A stretch of 64,000 bases of DNA from Sphagnum compactum. Lineage: Eukaryota; Bryophyta; Sphagnopsida; Sphagnales. Every line of letters starts with the position of its first letter. Position 1 is the stretch's first letter. Position numbers and translations under genes: made by a program. Below, one piece after another: positions 49,476 to 61,473 of this stretch. The notes below the pieces were generated by a model. That model saw only the letters and a program-made list of their open reading frames with translations. It had not been told where the DNA came from and did not search any database. The stretch covers positions 930,001 to 994,000 of the forward strand of contig OZ234499.1 of the NCBI GenBank assembly GCA_965153455.1, read 5' to 3'.

Positions 49476-50800
49476 CTATGTGACAAAAAGTGTACATGTG
49501 TCAAAAGCAGCTGACTGTCAGACACTTAGTTAGTTGTACATCCCATTTGTTTTAGCGTGTTATTAGCATAATGTGGCAGGAGCTCACGGTTGCTGGTTGT
49601 TACAATATCAGACCATCGGTTTTCTGTTCTAGATAACTTGTTTATTGGATAGCAAAATTCTGATTCAAATCAGTACAGATTGAGGAATCAACTGACCAAT
49701 GCAACATTACTTGAAAACCGAAGTCCGATTGTGCTTTGACTTTGCAGCCAGTACCTACCCAATAGGGTGTTGTTATACTACCTACCACCTCGGTAGGTGA
49801 AAAAATACAGAAACTGATCTTTCAGACCATCAATCTCTAAGGTGCTTCACTTTGCTAGAGCGTTCAAGGCTGAACCCATCATGTCCTGCAAGAAGACTCT
49901 TTTCCCCTTGTCTCATCAATCTGAAATGCCCGTCTAGATGAGTTGCTGGGCACTCTTTGTTTGCTGGTGTGTGAAGTGTAAGGTAAGGACTGAGAACAGG
50001 GCTGTTAGATGGGAATTAGGGCCACATGCAAGGTAGGGGAGCTGAGCATGGGACCTGAATTCCCGGTAGAGCCCGGTTTGAGGTCCTTACCAGTGTTGGG
50101 GAGTTCTTTGGGGTTTTAAATAACCGCTGGTTCTGGATACTTGACTTTCATTTCATAAAGGAACCAGTTGGGTCTGGGTATTTCATTTTTTGCAATTGTA
50201 AGAACCGATTGGGTACAAGGGTTTTGATAACTTTGGAAGGGCTTCTCTGTCGGGTTTTTTTGAGAGAGAACCATGCAGGTAAATGAGATGGTTCTTAACC
50301 AAAAAAAGTCTTTTAATTGGTTTTGCTTGGTTAGTTATAAACAAATCCATGGGTGATGATTTAAATTTTACACTACACATTAGAGACTTTACACGATAGA
50401 GACTTGCAACAACTTAAAAGTCTTGTTGTAACCACTCTTATATCTTTCTTTCAATGAACTCGCAAGGAACAATTGCATGAGAAGGTGCTTCAAGTCTTTG
50501 AGGGACTACAAATGCCTCATCTTCACCCCACATTCAAAAAAGGTAGAAATGACAAATTGTTACAAATGTCCATTTACAAATGCCTCAACTCACATTGAAA
50601 AAACAAAAAAATGAGATTGCTTCAAATGGCCACATGGACTACAACTGCCTTTAAATAAATTTGTATATTGCAATAAAGAAAGAAGGAACATAAAAAAGCA
50701 ACATCACAAAGATCCATGAATTTCCATTTCTCACTCCATCACATTACAACCACCATCGAAGTCTAAAAAGTGCTCTTGCTCTACTACACCTTGGTTCAAT
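49476..50800. other. Spacer with dispersed-repeat fragments
   Basis: The segment about 50085-50225 (GGTTCTGGATAC, GTTGGGTCTGGGTATTTC and AAGAACCG words) resembles repeated text in allantoinase intron 11 (47550-47690). The two may be pieces of one dispersed repeat. No gene is seen. Confidence 0.4.
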
Positions 50801-50837
50801 AGGTTAGGGTGTTCTTAGGAAGGGTCTTACTAGTCTA

Positions 50838-51300
50838 GGCCAAAAATGGTGCTGAACTCTTTTGGGAATAGAAATTTCATGCAGCCAATGGGAAGGCCCA
50901 AGCATGCACTCAAGGTGCCTTGATTTTTTTCCTTTTAAGTTTGGGGGTTTCTGTGGTTCCCAATGTGTTCTCACTATGTTCCTTTCGAGTTCCCAATGAG
51001 TTCCCATTAGGTTCCCAATGTGTTCCCCAAGTTCCCTCTATGTCCCCGAAATTCTACCATTAGCCTAGGCCAAAAATGGTGACAAACAGTTTTGGGAAGA
51101 CAAATTTCATGCCCAATGAGAAGGCTCAACATGCACTCATGATGGGCCTTTTTTTTCCTTTTGGGGGTGGGGTGGGGGGGGAGTTTTTTCTTTTGTTGAG
51201 AATATGTCAAAATATGTGACCAATGTCTACCCTTGCCATTAGCCCATGCCAAAAATGGTAATAAACAATTTTGGAAATAAAAATTTCATGCAACCAATGA
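50838..51300. repeat. Three tandem copies of a repeat of about 200 bases
   Basis: The block CTAGGCCAAAAATGGT, then GAACTCTTTTGGGAAT-like, then AAATTTCATGC, CCAATGGGAAGGC and CATGCACTCA starts near 50838 and again near 51063. A shorter, more diverged third copy starts near 51243. Minus-strand open frames run through it with no known domain. Confidence 0.65.
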
Positions 51301-54300
51301 TGTTTTTTAAAAAAAATTTGGGTTCATGGGTGGTTTTTTGGTTGCTTGGGTATTCCGATCCTTTCAGCTTTACTTGTTTTTGTTTGAAAATTTGGTCGAG
51401 AATCATGTGTTCTTTTAAAGCTTCTGCAAGAGGGGAAGGCAAAACAATATGGAACTTGCTTTTGTAAGAATAAATTTATTTGACACATAACAACATCATG
51501 GAGAGAGTTGCAACCTTTTGCGAATACAACATGAAGAAGAAAATTGGTAGTATTCTTCTAGGTGTGCTTTTGGAGATGCTAAAGTCTGGACTATTTTATC
51601 TTATAGCATCGTGGGGTTTGCCATACAAAAACAATGGGATGGACTTAAGGTCACAATTTTTATGGAAATGCATGATGTGCCTCAAGCTATGGAGTTGGAT
51701 GATGTTACAAATGTTTTTTATGAGCACACAAATCCTAGTTCCAGGTTAAGAGAGATTGGAAGATCACAACTTATTGAAGAGTCACAAAAAACTTGGAGGT
51801 TGTCATCTCTAGAATGTGAGCAACAAAATCTTGCAAGTACATTTGACAAGTTTTCAGATTGTACTGTGTTCATCCCTATTCTAACTGTAGACTTGTTTTC
51901 AAATCATGCTTTGGGTGTTGGCAAGTTACAATCTACACAATTTGAGGCAAATTTGGAACTACATATAGTATCAAAAGTATCAACACATAAGATTTCACCC
52001 ACTTTGAATAATTTTAAATATCGCATATAAACGATTTGGACTTCAAAATTAAAGGAAAATTCACAAGAATTATGAATATGAAACGGAGACATAATTCTAC
52101 ATTTGTGTAAATGTACACCAATAATTTAATAAAGATTAAGAAAAAAGCTTTATTTGACAATAATTTTTTATTTGTTAAAAAATTCAAAACTTCATTTTAT
52201 TTTTGTCAAATGATTAAAAAAACACTTAACCCAAGTAAGTTTTCAATGAAAGAACATTTTTCAGCCTAAAAAAATCATAATCATCAACATCGTCATACCA
52301 TAATGTACTAATGAACATTTTAAATTCATTTGATTTAAATTCCATAACTATAAGAAAAATTGAAAACTTTGATGGGAAAGATTGTTCTTTATGGTTTCTT
52401 TTATGTATGTGTAAAAATTCATGGAAAAATTATTGTTAAATGTAATATTTTTGAGTCCTTTTGTTGGACTTGCAGAAATGTGACAAGGCTTTCCAAATCA
52501 AAAGAATAGTTTGTTGGACTATTATATCATTCATATGTGCATTGATTTCACAACATAATGCTAGATTGGGATATAAGTCATCATTTATTACAACATTTTA
52601 GTGAAAATTATTTTCCAAATTTTCACCATGATGCATGAAATTTGGATAGGTACTAAAAACTATCAAATTGTGATAGTTTTTTGTGTAAACTGTAGCTTGC
52701 CAACACCTTTTTTTTGAAATTTCCATAAATAAAACTTCATGTGTGAAGTTTGACTTCTATAAATAAATGTTTTTTTGAAGATGAACTTGCATGCATGAGT
52801 TTTGTAATCAACAAGTCATCTAGACAATTTATATTTTAAGTGTGTCATAACTTGGATTGTATGTTTTGGTGAAAAAGCTAAGAGGGGTGAAGAAAAAAAA
52901 TGTATGATGTACCCACAACTAATTAATATGAATCACACTATTGTTGCTACAACTATCATATCTTGCCAAGCCCATAGGACATTACACAAGTTGTTAATGC
53001 TTGGTTCCAATAGTTTGCACATTAACACTAACATCCAAAGTTGAAAACTATTTGAGAATGGTACAAAAGAATTGTCAGAGAAATGAACAAGGAATTTTTC
53101 TTTTATTCAAAAAAATTCCCCATCATGAGAGAATTGATTGCAAAGGATCAACAAGAGTGGATAGAAAATAAAAACATGTAAAAGTTGGCAATAAACAACA
53201 AAGTGAAAGGAAAAATAGGTAAAAAAAGGCTATTGCGATTGAAGATCAATGAAATGAGAATTTGACTTGCAACTAGCCAATATTATTGAACGGCAATAAT
53301 GAAAATAAAATGCCAATAACAATTAAATAAAAAGAAAACATACAACATTTGCACATAATAGCTTGAGATCAATGGCATGAAGAAAAACAAGCCATAAGAA
53401 ATGATCTAGAGCTTGAACAAAGGTTTCATGAGAGAGACCACAAGACAACTTTACTCACTAGTGATTTTTTCTCACTTTCATCAAGATCAAACTCAATTGC
53501 ATTTGCTATAATTCAGTAAAGGGTAAAATGAAGCCGTTAATGTAAAACAAATTCCTTATTGTGTTTTATGCTCACATTCAATAACACATTCAAAGAGAAA
53601 GGTGCAATGATGTGTTCCTAGTAATTGTAATAAACATAACAATATGAGTTTCAAGCAAAAAACCTAAGTTGATTTTTAATGCTAAGGTGAAGGTGGGCTC
53701 AAATATGAGGATTTTTTTCTTTCAAAGAACACCAAGAATCCAAAGTTTGTTGAGGAGGTTCTTTCACAAACTGACCTCCACTTGTAAGTTGTTATATACT
53801 TACTTAATTGGTCCAAGAATCAAATAATGGTCTAATTTTGGATTAATTTTTCAAAATTTAGAACCAATGGCATGAATGCCTAATAATTGGATTGGGAATT
53901 GGGAATCAAAATTAACTAAGGAACATATTTTGTTAAGTGTGTTATATTAGCTACTTAATTAAGTTGTGGTTTGTTTAATGTTAAGTTGGGTTAACCCAAT
54001 TAATTTGGTTTAGTGTTGATTAGTAGGGAACTAATTATGGTGCAAATAGATTCCAATTATTTTGTTTGTGGCAATCAAGACCCTTTTGGTGTGAATCACA
54101 AAATCATTTTTGATGATTTGAGATTTCAAACACCTTGTTTCTTGTTTTATTTTGTTGTTATGTGTTTATGCATCTTGTAGTTTTATGAACAACTTTATTA
54201 GGCTTGGATTCTTGCATGTTGCAAGTGAATACATCTTTTCTAATCATTAAAAGTGATATTTAGTTTTGTGTTGTAACTACATTCAATTTTGTAAGCATTA

Positions 54301-55339
54301 GGTTTTGTAATTTGTGTTTTGCACTAGAGTTTTTGTTCAAAGTGGAGAGGTATTGTTCTTCATTTTATTATGTGTTCATAGCATTCCCAAGAGACATGAA
54401 CCTTGGCCAATGAGGCTTTTGTACCCAAAGTATGGAACAAGATGTTTTGTTTGTGAAGAAATAAAAAGAAAAATTAGGACATAAACAATGAAGAAGGCCT
54501 TCCCGTTAGCAACAACCCCATTTCCTTTTAATTTTTTTCTTTTTCACTTTCACCCTCTTTCCTTCTCACTTTTCTCTTTGTGTTGTTATCGTTAGAAACA
54601 CAAAAACTATAATAGCATGAGCTATAAAGGCAAGGGGGAAAATGTTGCTGTTGCATGACAACAATAAGAGTTACAATAATAAAAGCACCATCAATCGGTG
54701 CAACAATAGTAGCAACAACTACACAAAGGGAAGCAAAACGAGGGTTGCAGCGGTGGGATGAGGGCCATCACCATTGCCATCCATTGGTGAAGCTCTTTGA
54801 ACCTCCCAAGTTTGGAGAAGGTTCAATGCATTTGGGAAGTTTGGCGGAGGTTCAAGATAAGGGCATTCATGGGGTCTAATTCAAACCTTTTTCTTGTTGT
54901 TTGGTAATTTATTGAACTTAGAAATTAAGTTTGGAAAAACTCTAAACTTGACATGCATTTTTCTTTTCAAATATTTTTTGAGTTTTTATTTTTTCATTTT
55001 TTTCAATTTTTTTGAAATTGAGGTTTAGGAAGGGACATGTTTACGACCGATCCGAACTTGCCATGTGTCCATTGTGATACACAACTACCTTTAAGACCCT
55101 TTGGTTTCACAATGGACACTTCATAAGTTTGGATTGGTGTCAAATTTGTCCCCTCCCAAACCTTTAGTTCAAAAAAGTAAGAAAACGAAACAAATAAAAT
55201 AAAATGTTATATTTTTTCCTAAAAAAAATGTGCTAGGTTTGGATTGGTCTCAAATCAGATTTTTAGGTTTAGTAAGTTGTTTATTGTTTACAATTTTACG
55301 TCCGTTTGGGACCAGAGAGTCCATTAGACGAAAGGTAGA
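51301..55339. other. AT-rich spacer, no gene supported
   Basis: Two overlapping open frames at 51480-52030 have slightly more balanced composition than the surroundings, but no recognisable domain. They could be a decayed exon. The rest, including a frame at 54655-54879, looks like chance. No RNA gene or transposon end is seen. Confidence 0.4.
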
Positions 55340-57907
55340 TCATGGAGGATAGATTGTCCCCTGGTACTGGCAGCATGCCACAAACTTGGCCAGGGCAACC
55401 GTGTTCGTAGTCTGCATAAGCTCAGCAAGAGTGCTAGTGTGGGTGAGGGGTAGGGCTGAACAAAAGTGTTCCCTAACTTTCTGTGTATTTGGACAAACAA
55501 GAAGCAAGTGCTTTTCATCCTCAACCTTCCCCAAATCGTAGCCTCGACAAAGCCTCTTTGCGTATGGCACGCCCTTCCATGCACCTAGCACTACCTCAAG
55601 CTGCATGTTGTCACACCGAAACCGGGCCAGAGCTTTTCGCAGCTGAACACAGCTAATGTCACACAAGTAACTTTCGCTTTCGTACAACATACCCTTGAAG
55701 CGTAAGTATCTTGTCTACAAGCTGGTCCCGATTTTGTGGTTGGTAAAGAGCTTTTCAATGTAAGCCAGTCGCATATTATCCTTCACCCTTTTTACACTCA
55801 ATATTGTGTGGGGAAAACCTGGAGGGGGTGGGGCCCCAACCTCCTAGTTGATCGGGCTTCTTGTCATAGATCTAGCACCAACTGGCTGCACTAGTTGTAG
55901 CGCGGCCAACTTAGCCATCTGAACTCCTTTTCGTACGTTGTGCGCGTTGCACCAAAGTATTTGGTTCTCCGCCCAACCTCTCACCTTTGTTAGACAGGTC
56001 GGATGTATATGCGTTGTCCCAGGAGCCGTTCCCAGCGGCGGGTGAGCAGTCCTCACCTGGAACGCATGGGTCGTTGCAAGTTTAGGCGCCATTTCCAACA
56101 ATAGTTGAACTGGAGGCAAAAAACTTGCCACCTCTTGGGGCTGATTTTGAGTAGCCATTTTTTCACAGAGCTAGCCCAACATTTTTTTCCCGCATCAAGC
56201 ATAGCGAGTTGGGCTTCCCATGCCTTTCCCAAGATGTGGTTTTTAGTGACCGTGCTCACACGGTTATAGTACAACAATGTTTGTCCCCATGCAAAGTGTT
56301 CAAAGGGGAATTTGCCAAATTCTGCCAGCACGATGGATGTGCTGGTTGTTTTTTGCACCCCGAGCAAAGACTTGAGGAACCCTTGGTACACTACTTCAAT
56401 AGCCTTTATTTTCTTAGAGTCCACCCAAACCTCATAGGCATAGCTTGCTATGGAACGCACCAATGTGTTAAAGAGGTCATAGAGTAATTGGACGTCCATA
56501 ATACGTAGCTCCGCATTGCGGCGGTTCAGTGCAAACAGCGAGCACCTATTGGCAGCTGCTAGATGTTCCACTACACTGTCCAGGTTCAGGGTGGTCTCAA
56601 GTAGGATCCCCAGGTATTTGAAGGTCTGCACACGCTCAATAACGTCACCTTCAAACACAAACTCTTGGCATGGGTCAACAGAGTTCAACACCATGATTTT
56701 TGTTTTTTTCACGTTCACTGTAGTCCACTTTTAGCACAAAACTGCTGGAGCACGTCTAACTATTACTGCAGTCCCACCTCTGCCTCCAACGTCAGAGTAA
56801 GGTCATCTGCAAAGAGCAATAGCCATATGTGCACGTCTGTTAGGGCCGGTGCATCGCATTCTCTGCCGTCCAAGCGCCCCTCTAGGGCATCCAAATATAG
56901 CCCAAACAGTAGGGGGCTGAGAGGGCAACCTTGCTTCACACCTTGTTGGCAACTGAAGCTAGAGGTGACACCTTCGCTTGGGTGGTTGATGCGTACGGTA
57001 TCCTTGGCATACATCGCCTGCAAACATCGCAAGAAGCGTTTTCCACCCCGAGGCCAGCCAACACCTCCCACAACACTTCACGTGGCACAATATCGAACAA
57101 CTTTATGAAGTCCACAAAGCAACGATAAAGTGATTTTTTTTTTGCCTTGCTCTGTTCTATTAGAGTTCGCAATATGAAAAGTTGGTCAGTAGTGCGGTAA
57201 TCTTTGCGAAACCCAGCTTGACCCTTGGCACACAGCCCATGTTGTTCAGCCCATTCGTTCAGCCTTTTGTCAAGGATCATAGCGAACAGCTTTGCTAGGA
57301 TAGGCCCAATAGTTATCCCCTTGTAGTTGTCAAATTCGGAGGCATCGCCCCCTTTAAAGAGCGCGTGGACCACCCAAGTGGAAAGGGCTTCTGGAAAGCC
57401 TTCCGCCAGAAAGCAGTTGAATGCTGTCAATAGTGGCATGTGTAGCAGCTCTCCCGCATCCAAAATGTACTTAGCTTTCAAACCATCCAAACTAGCAACC
57501 TTATTCCTTTGTAGCTTTTTCAGCACATGAAGCAGCTCAGCAAGTGTGATATCTGTGTTTAGGGTGTGGCTAAGTGGAGGTTCCGTCTCATGGGTTGAGT
57601 GATCAATACGCAGCCGTATGGGTGGCGAAGACTGGCCAACTAGCCCACGGAAGCCTTCCAAAAGCGTAGCTGCATTGATTTTGTCCACAATGGGTGCCCT
57701 TGGCCGTTACTTTTTCCAAAACGAAAGTGCATCCACCTTGGCAAACATACACATATGTTGAGCTCCTGCAGTTTCCCAAAAAACTCTTTTCCTTTTTAAT
57801 AAAATTTTAAGTTTATTTTCCTGATGTTTAGCGGCGTGTAAATCGGGGTTGGCTTTCAGCCAGAGCTTCAGCTCACGTTTTGCCATAGTTATGACATTCT
57901 TAGTGCG
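55340..57907 (-). pseudogene. Decayed LINE (non-LTR retrotransposon) reverse transcriptase
   Basis: This is the reverse transcriptase part of a LINE, broken into several frames. Going down the minus strand: TKNVITMAKRELKLWLK (57907-57860), an in-frame TAA (57708-57710), and DGLKAKYIL. Next come a region like RPISL (FDNYKGITIGPILAKLF) and motif A (FVDFIKLFD). A frame change near 57050 leads into motif B (QGVKQGCPLSPLLF) and motif C (FADD), and another near 56740 into NVKKTKIMVLN and FKYLGILL. After further frame changes there is a C-terminal Cys/His-like segment (CRGYDLGKVEDEKHLLLVCP) ending at 55340. The endonuclease part is missing, so the copy is 5'-truncated at the edge of the next element. 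It cannot encode an active enzyme. GC is clearly higher than in the spacer, which suggests a fairly recent insertion. Confidence 0.85.
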
Positions 57908-58011
57908 GGAATGTTATGGAAGCCCAAAGAAGCAAGAATTTTAAAGAATTAGATAAACTGGTGAACATTCGGTAAACATTCGTGGGCATGTTAGGCTTAC
58001 ATTATTAGGCT

Positions 58012-58221
58012 TATATCCTGGATGGACAAATCAGCCTGTCCTAACTTTACCATCAAGCAGATTCGGTAGGACAGCAAATACCAATGAAATCACTTTCTAG
58101 CAAATGCTGAACGAATCTTCCTCAAGCTTTTATATTGTTCATCAACTTTAAAACATTATCAGACTTCTATCCTAGATGGACAAATCAGCTTGTCCTCACT
58201 TTACCACCAAGCATATTCGGC
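58012..58221. repeat. Direct repeat pair of about 53 bases
   Basis: The segment from ATCCTGGATGGACAAATCAG (about 58015) to AAGCAGATTCGG recurs with a few changes from ATCCTAGATGGACAAATCAG (about 58170) to AAGCATATTCGG. Both lie between the end of the transposase frame and the left inverted repeat, as subterminal repeats of a transposon would. Confidence 0.7.
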
Positions 58222-58440
58222 ATCATACCACCCAAAAAGATTCAAAAAACAAATGCATGCCGTCAAGCCCTGCATTAGAATTAGTTGAGCTGCATACCAG
58301 ATCTGATTGGATTGCACAAACTAGAAAAAGTTTTGACCTGACTGCAAAATCTAATAGCTTTTAAACTTTCTTGAGCTCCAGCACACCAGATTCACAAAAA
58401 AAAGGACACAATCCAATATTTTGCCAAGCTCACCCGTGCT

Positions 58441-60348
58441 TCACTCTTCCTCCAATTCCTCCTCTCCGTTGTCCCATGCCACCATCTGCTCCTCATACTC
58501 GATGTTGTTCACCTTGCTGGTCAGACGTAGGTTAGAGAACACCTCCACCAGATCGTTTGCCCTGTCTGGTCGCAGACGATTGCGCTTTTTGTTGTGGATA
58601 AAGTCGTAGGTGCTCCAGTTTCTCTCGCACGCAAACGCGCATGAAATCTGGCTTAACACCTTCTGCGCCACGCTCTGCAGCTCGGGGCACTCTGATTCCA
58701 CCCACCACTTCCAGCCTGGCAACTTCTTAGCACTTGCCTTAACGAACGGGCGGCCAAACTCTCCCTCCGAGTTCCTGTACTTAGCTAGCTGTTCGATTGC
58801 CTTGACTTGTATCCTCAACGTTAGGCAGAAGCTTCTCAACAATGTTGTGAAACCCTCGCATCACTTCTACGTTGCTATGCTGCCCATTACCTGGAGACTG
58901 ATACTCTGGGTCAAGAACATACCTAGCGGCATGCATGTCGCTGTGTAGCATCTCCCAGCGCTTCTCCCATATTGCATGCACCTGTGCATACTTCTGAGCA
59001 GAGACCTTGATCCCAGGACAGTACTCCGAGGTGCCGTCCCTCAGGGCCTCCAATTCCTGTCCACAATTGAACATTACCACATAGACCTTTCCTGTGATTG
59101 GCACCCCCCGATCGCACTCCCGTAGCAGAGCCACCGTCCCCTTTGTCAATGCTAGCACCTTTTCCAGGTTCTTCTAGAATCCGCTCCGCAAGACATAGTC
59201 CCTCACTTCGTCCCCATCATCCGAATGATTGGACTTCTTGTTCCACTCCCTCCACTCCCGGCCGACAACCAGCTCTTGCAACGCCTCTCTCACCTCTAGC
59301 ATGCGGTCGAGCATGATGAAGTTGGTGGCAAAACGAGTGTCCCCCGGCTTCAGCAGATCTAGCGCAGACTTCCCGCGAAATAGCGCCTGACTCTGGTGGT
59401 GATTTGTGATGAATTTCACCACCGCCTTTGCCTCTGCAACCACCTCTGCAGCCCATGGCAGCTTCCCCACATCTTCAAGGAGCAGGTCCAGACAATGTGG
59501 GGTGCATGGCGTCCATGTTATCCAAGAGAACTTTTGCTCAACCAGCCTGCCAGCAACTTTGCAGACTGCCGCACTGTCTGTAACAACTTGGATGACGCTG
59601 TCTGCACCAACCTCTCGGATGCAATCAATCAACTGTCCAGCAATATAAGCAGCGTCCTTTGTCTCACCCCCCATATCAACCGCCTTGAGGAACATTTCCC
59701 CCTTCTGAGAGACAACGAACATATTTAACAAAGGGCGCCTACGCACATCAGACCACCCGTCACTGGTAATCGTTGCCCTGTTAGCTGAAGATACTCTTGG
59801 AAGGAGGCCAAGCCATCCCGACAGACTTGTTTCTCACGCTCCAGAATGGTTGTTCGCAACCTGTCCACAGAAGGAGGCCCTGGATATGACTCCCCAAAGC
59901 TTGCTGTTGCTGCCACAGCTGCCTTGAAGTGAGGATCCTTTGCTAAACGGAAAGAGAGCCCATTGGCATAGAATGCTCGACCCCAAAGCTGGTCAACCTT
60001 CGAGCAATCCTGCTTGGAAAAGGCAGCCTTCAAGGTGCTTTGCTTCTTAGGATTGACAGCCTCCCCACTGGACAACTTGTCAAGCTGCTCAACCTTCCGC
60101 TTCTTGAACTCCTTTTCCTTCTTTTCCTTCTCCAGCTCCTCAAACTGGTGTGTAACCACCGAGGGGACTTTGTCACAAGCTCGCACACCAGATCCAATCC
60201 ACCCTAGAAGATGTGCACGAATCCTGGTTGCTGTGGCGGTGAAGACAAGTTCACAGTACTTGCATTTGACCTTAGTGCTTTCCCCAAGGGTCTTGGGTTC
60301 CTCCTGCTGGACAACGTGGGCATGCTCTGGTCCCTTTTCCTTGACCAT
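58441..60348 (-). pseudogene. hAT-superfamily transposase, disrupted
   Basis: The start ATG at 60348 sits in a strong context (GCCGCCATGG). An N-terminal BED-type zinc finger (VKCKYCELVFTATATRIRAH) leads into a Lys/Glu linker. A frame change at about 59750-59790 gives the catalytic DUF659-like domain (SDGWSDVRRRPLLNMF, VVTDSAAVCKVAGRLV, CTPHCLDLLLEDVGK). A TAG at 59174-59176 stands where a tryptophan is expected (F-stop-KNLEKVL). A second frame change near 58800-58830 leads to the hAT dimerisation domain (PGWKWW, AFACERNWSTYDFIHNKKRNRL), which ends at 58441. The order of domains is complete and about 635 codons long, so only point lesions inactivate it. It is likely the former transposase of the element at 57965-63884. 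Confidence 0.88.
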
Positions 60349-61473
60349 GGCGGCTGTCAGAATTACACAACTTTGGAGCAAGCAAAACCAATGAAGAGTG
60401 TTGGAACAGCGTACTCATCAGAAAAGAATTGAAAAGAGCCAAGGTTTTCTTTTCTTTTGTCAAAGAGATCACCCTCCAACCAGCACACAAACTATCTCCC
60501 CATCCTCCAGTCTAATGCTGCCCTGTTCATGAAAAAATTGTTAGCTTCAGAAACAGGTCTTGTCCTCCTTTCACATGAGACATATGCAAACCTACCAACA
60601 TGATGCACAAGACTTAGAGATCTTGAACACCTGAAACACCTGAGCAACAAAAGTGATGACAGTATAACAACAAACTCACAATATGAAACTCAAGTGCCAT
60701 GGCTTTTGCTCACCCTCCTCAGAAACCACTGCACTCAGGATCCAAATTGCAAAGTCCCCATGGAGCTTTTGGGGCTTCATCAACTCTTTCAATTCATTTC
60801 TTGCAACATTCCATGCCTGTGCCTGAACAAGCGCACACACACACACACACACATTTCCACTGCCCTCAGACAATAGCCAATCCCCAATAGTCTTCCTCGT
60901 ATCAGTTCATATACAAGGACGTTTGTTCTTGATTTGACAAGAACAAGAAACATTTGCATTTTCGCTGACAAAATCTGCTACAAAAAAAGCAAGAAAAACA
61001 ACAACAACAACAAGAGGTAGAGTGGCATAAGTACATGTGTACCCTGTGCTTGATTGCCTTTCTGGTCCTGGCCTGGATACTGCAACAATATAGGTACAAA
61101 AATTAGGGATCTCTTGCTCTCTACATAATCACACACACATTGGGGCAAGAAGAAAAATCTGGAAAGCATTTCATGGCTCAGTGAAGAAGTACTACTACTG
61201 CTAGTTCTAATCCTTCCTCGCAAGAAGCTGCTCTTCTTGATGATAGATTCGTGGAAAAACTAGAATCTGTTTGCAAACAGTAGATAGATCTTGACAGAAG
61301 AGCCATCAAGGAAGAAAACACAAACAACTTTCAGTTGCATCATCTGCATTTTACCTTGTGCAATTTCTCTGTGACATAGATCTCTCTAGTCTGGTTTTGG
61401 CCATTATCCACAATCCATCTGCAGTTTTTCACACAGAGAGATTTGTGAGAGATTTGAGAAGAGATTTGTGTAA
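60349..61473. other. Non-coding part of the candidate hAT element
   Basis: No exon can be proved. On the minus strand 60676-60845 could be read as a short exon (ELKELMKPQKLHGDFAIW), with GT-AG-like borders. On the plus strand an ATG at 61035 opens a 19-codon hydrophobic frame (CLIAFLVLAWIL) ending at a GTACAA donor-like site. Either could be chance. An (AC)n run lies at 60833-60852. Confidence 0.3.

Noticed and set aside
61035-61093. Signal-anchor first exon for the long frame at 61474
   Set aside because: The donor at 61094 leaves phase 2, and the only acceptor that fits (near 61533) would discard the first 19 codons of the frame. The link is too weak to annotate.
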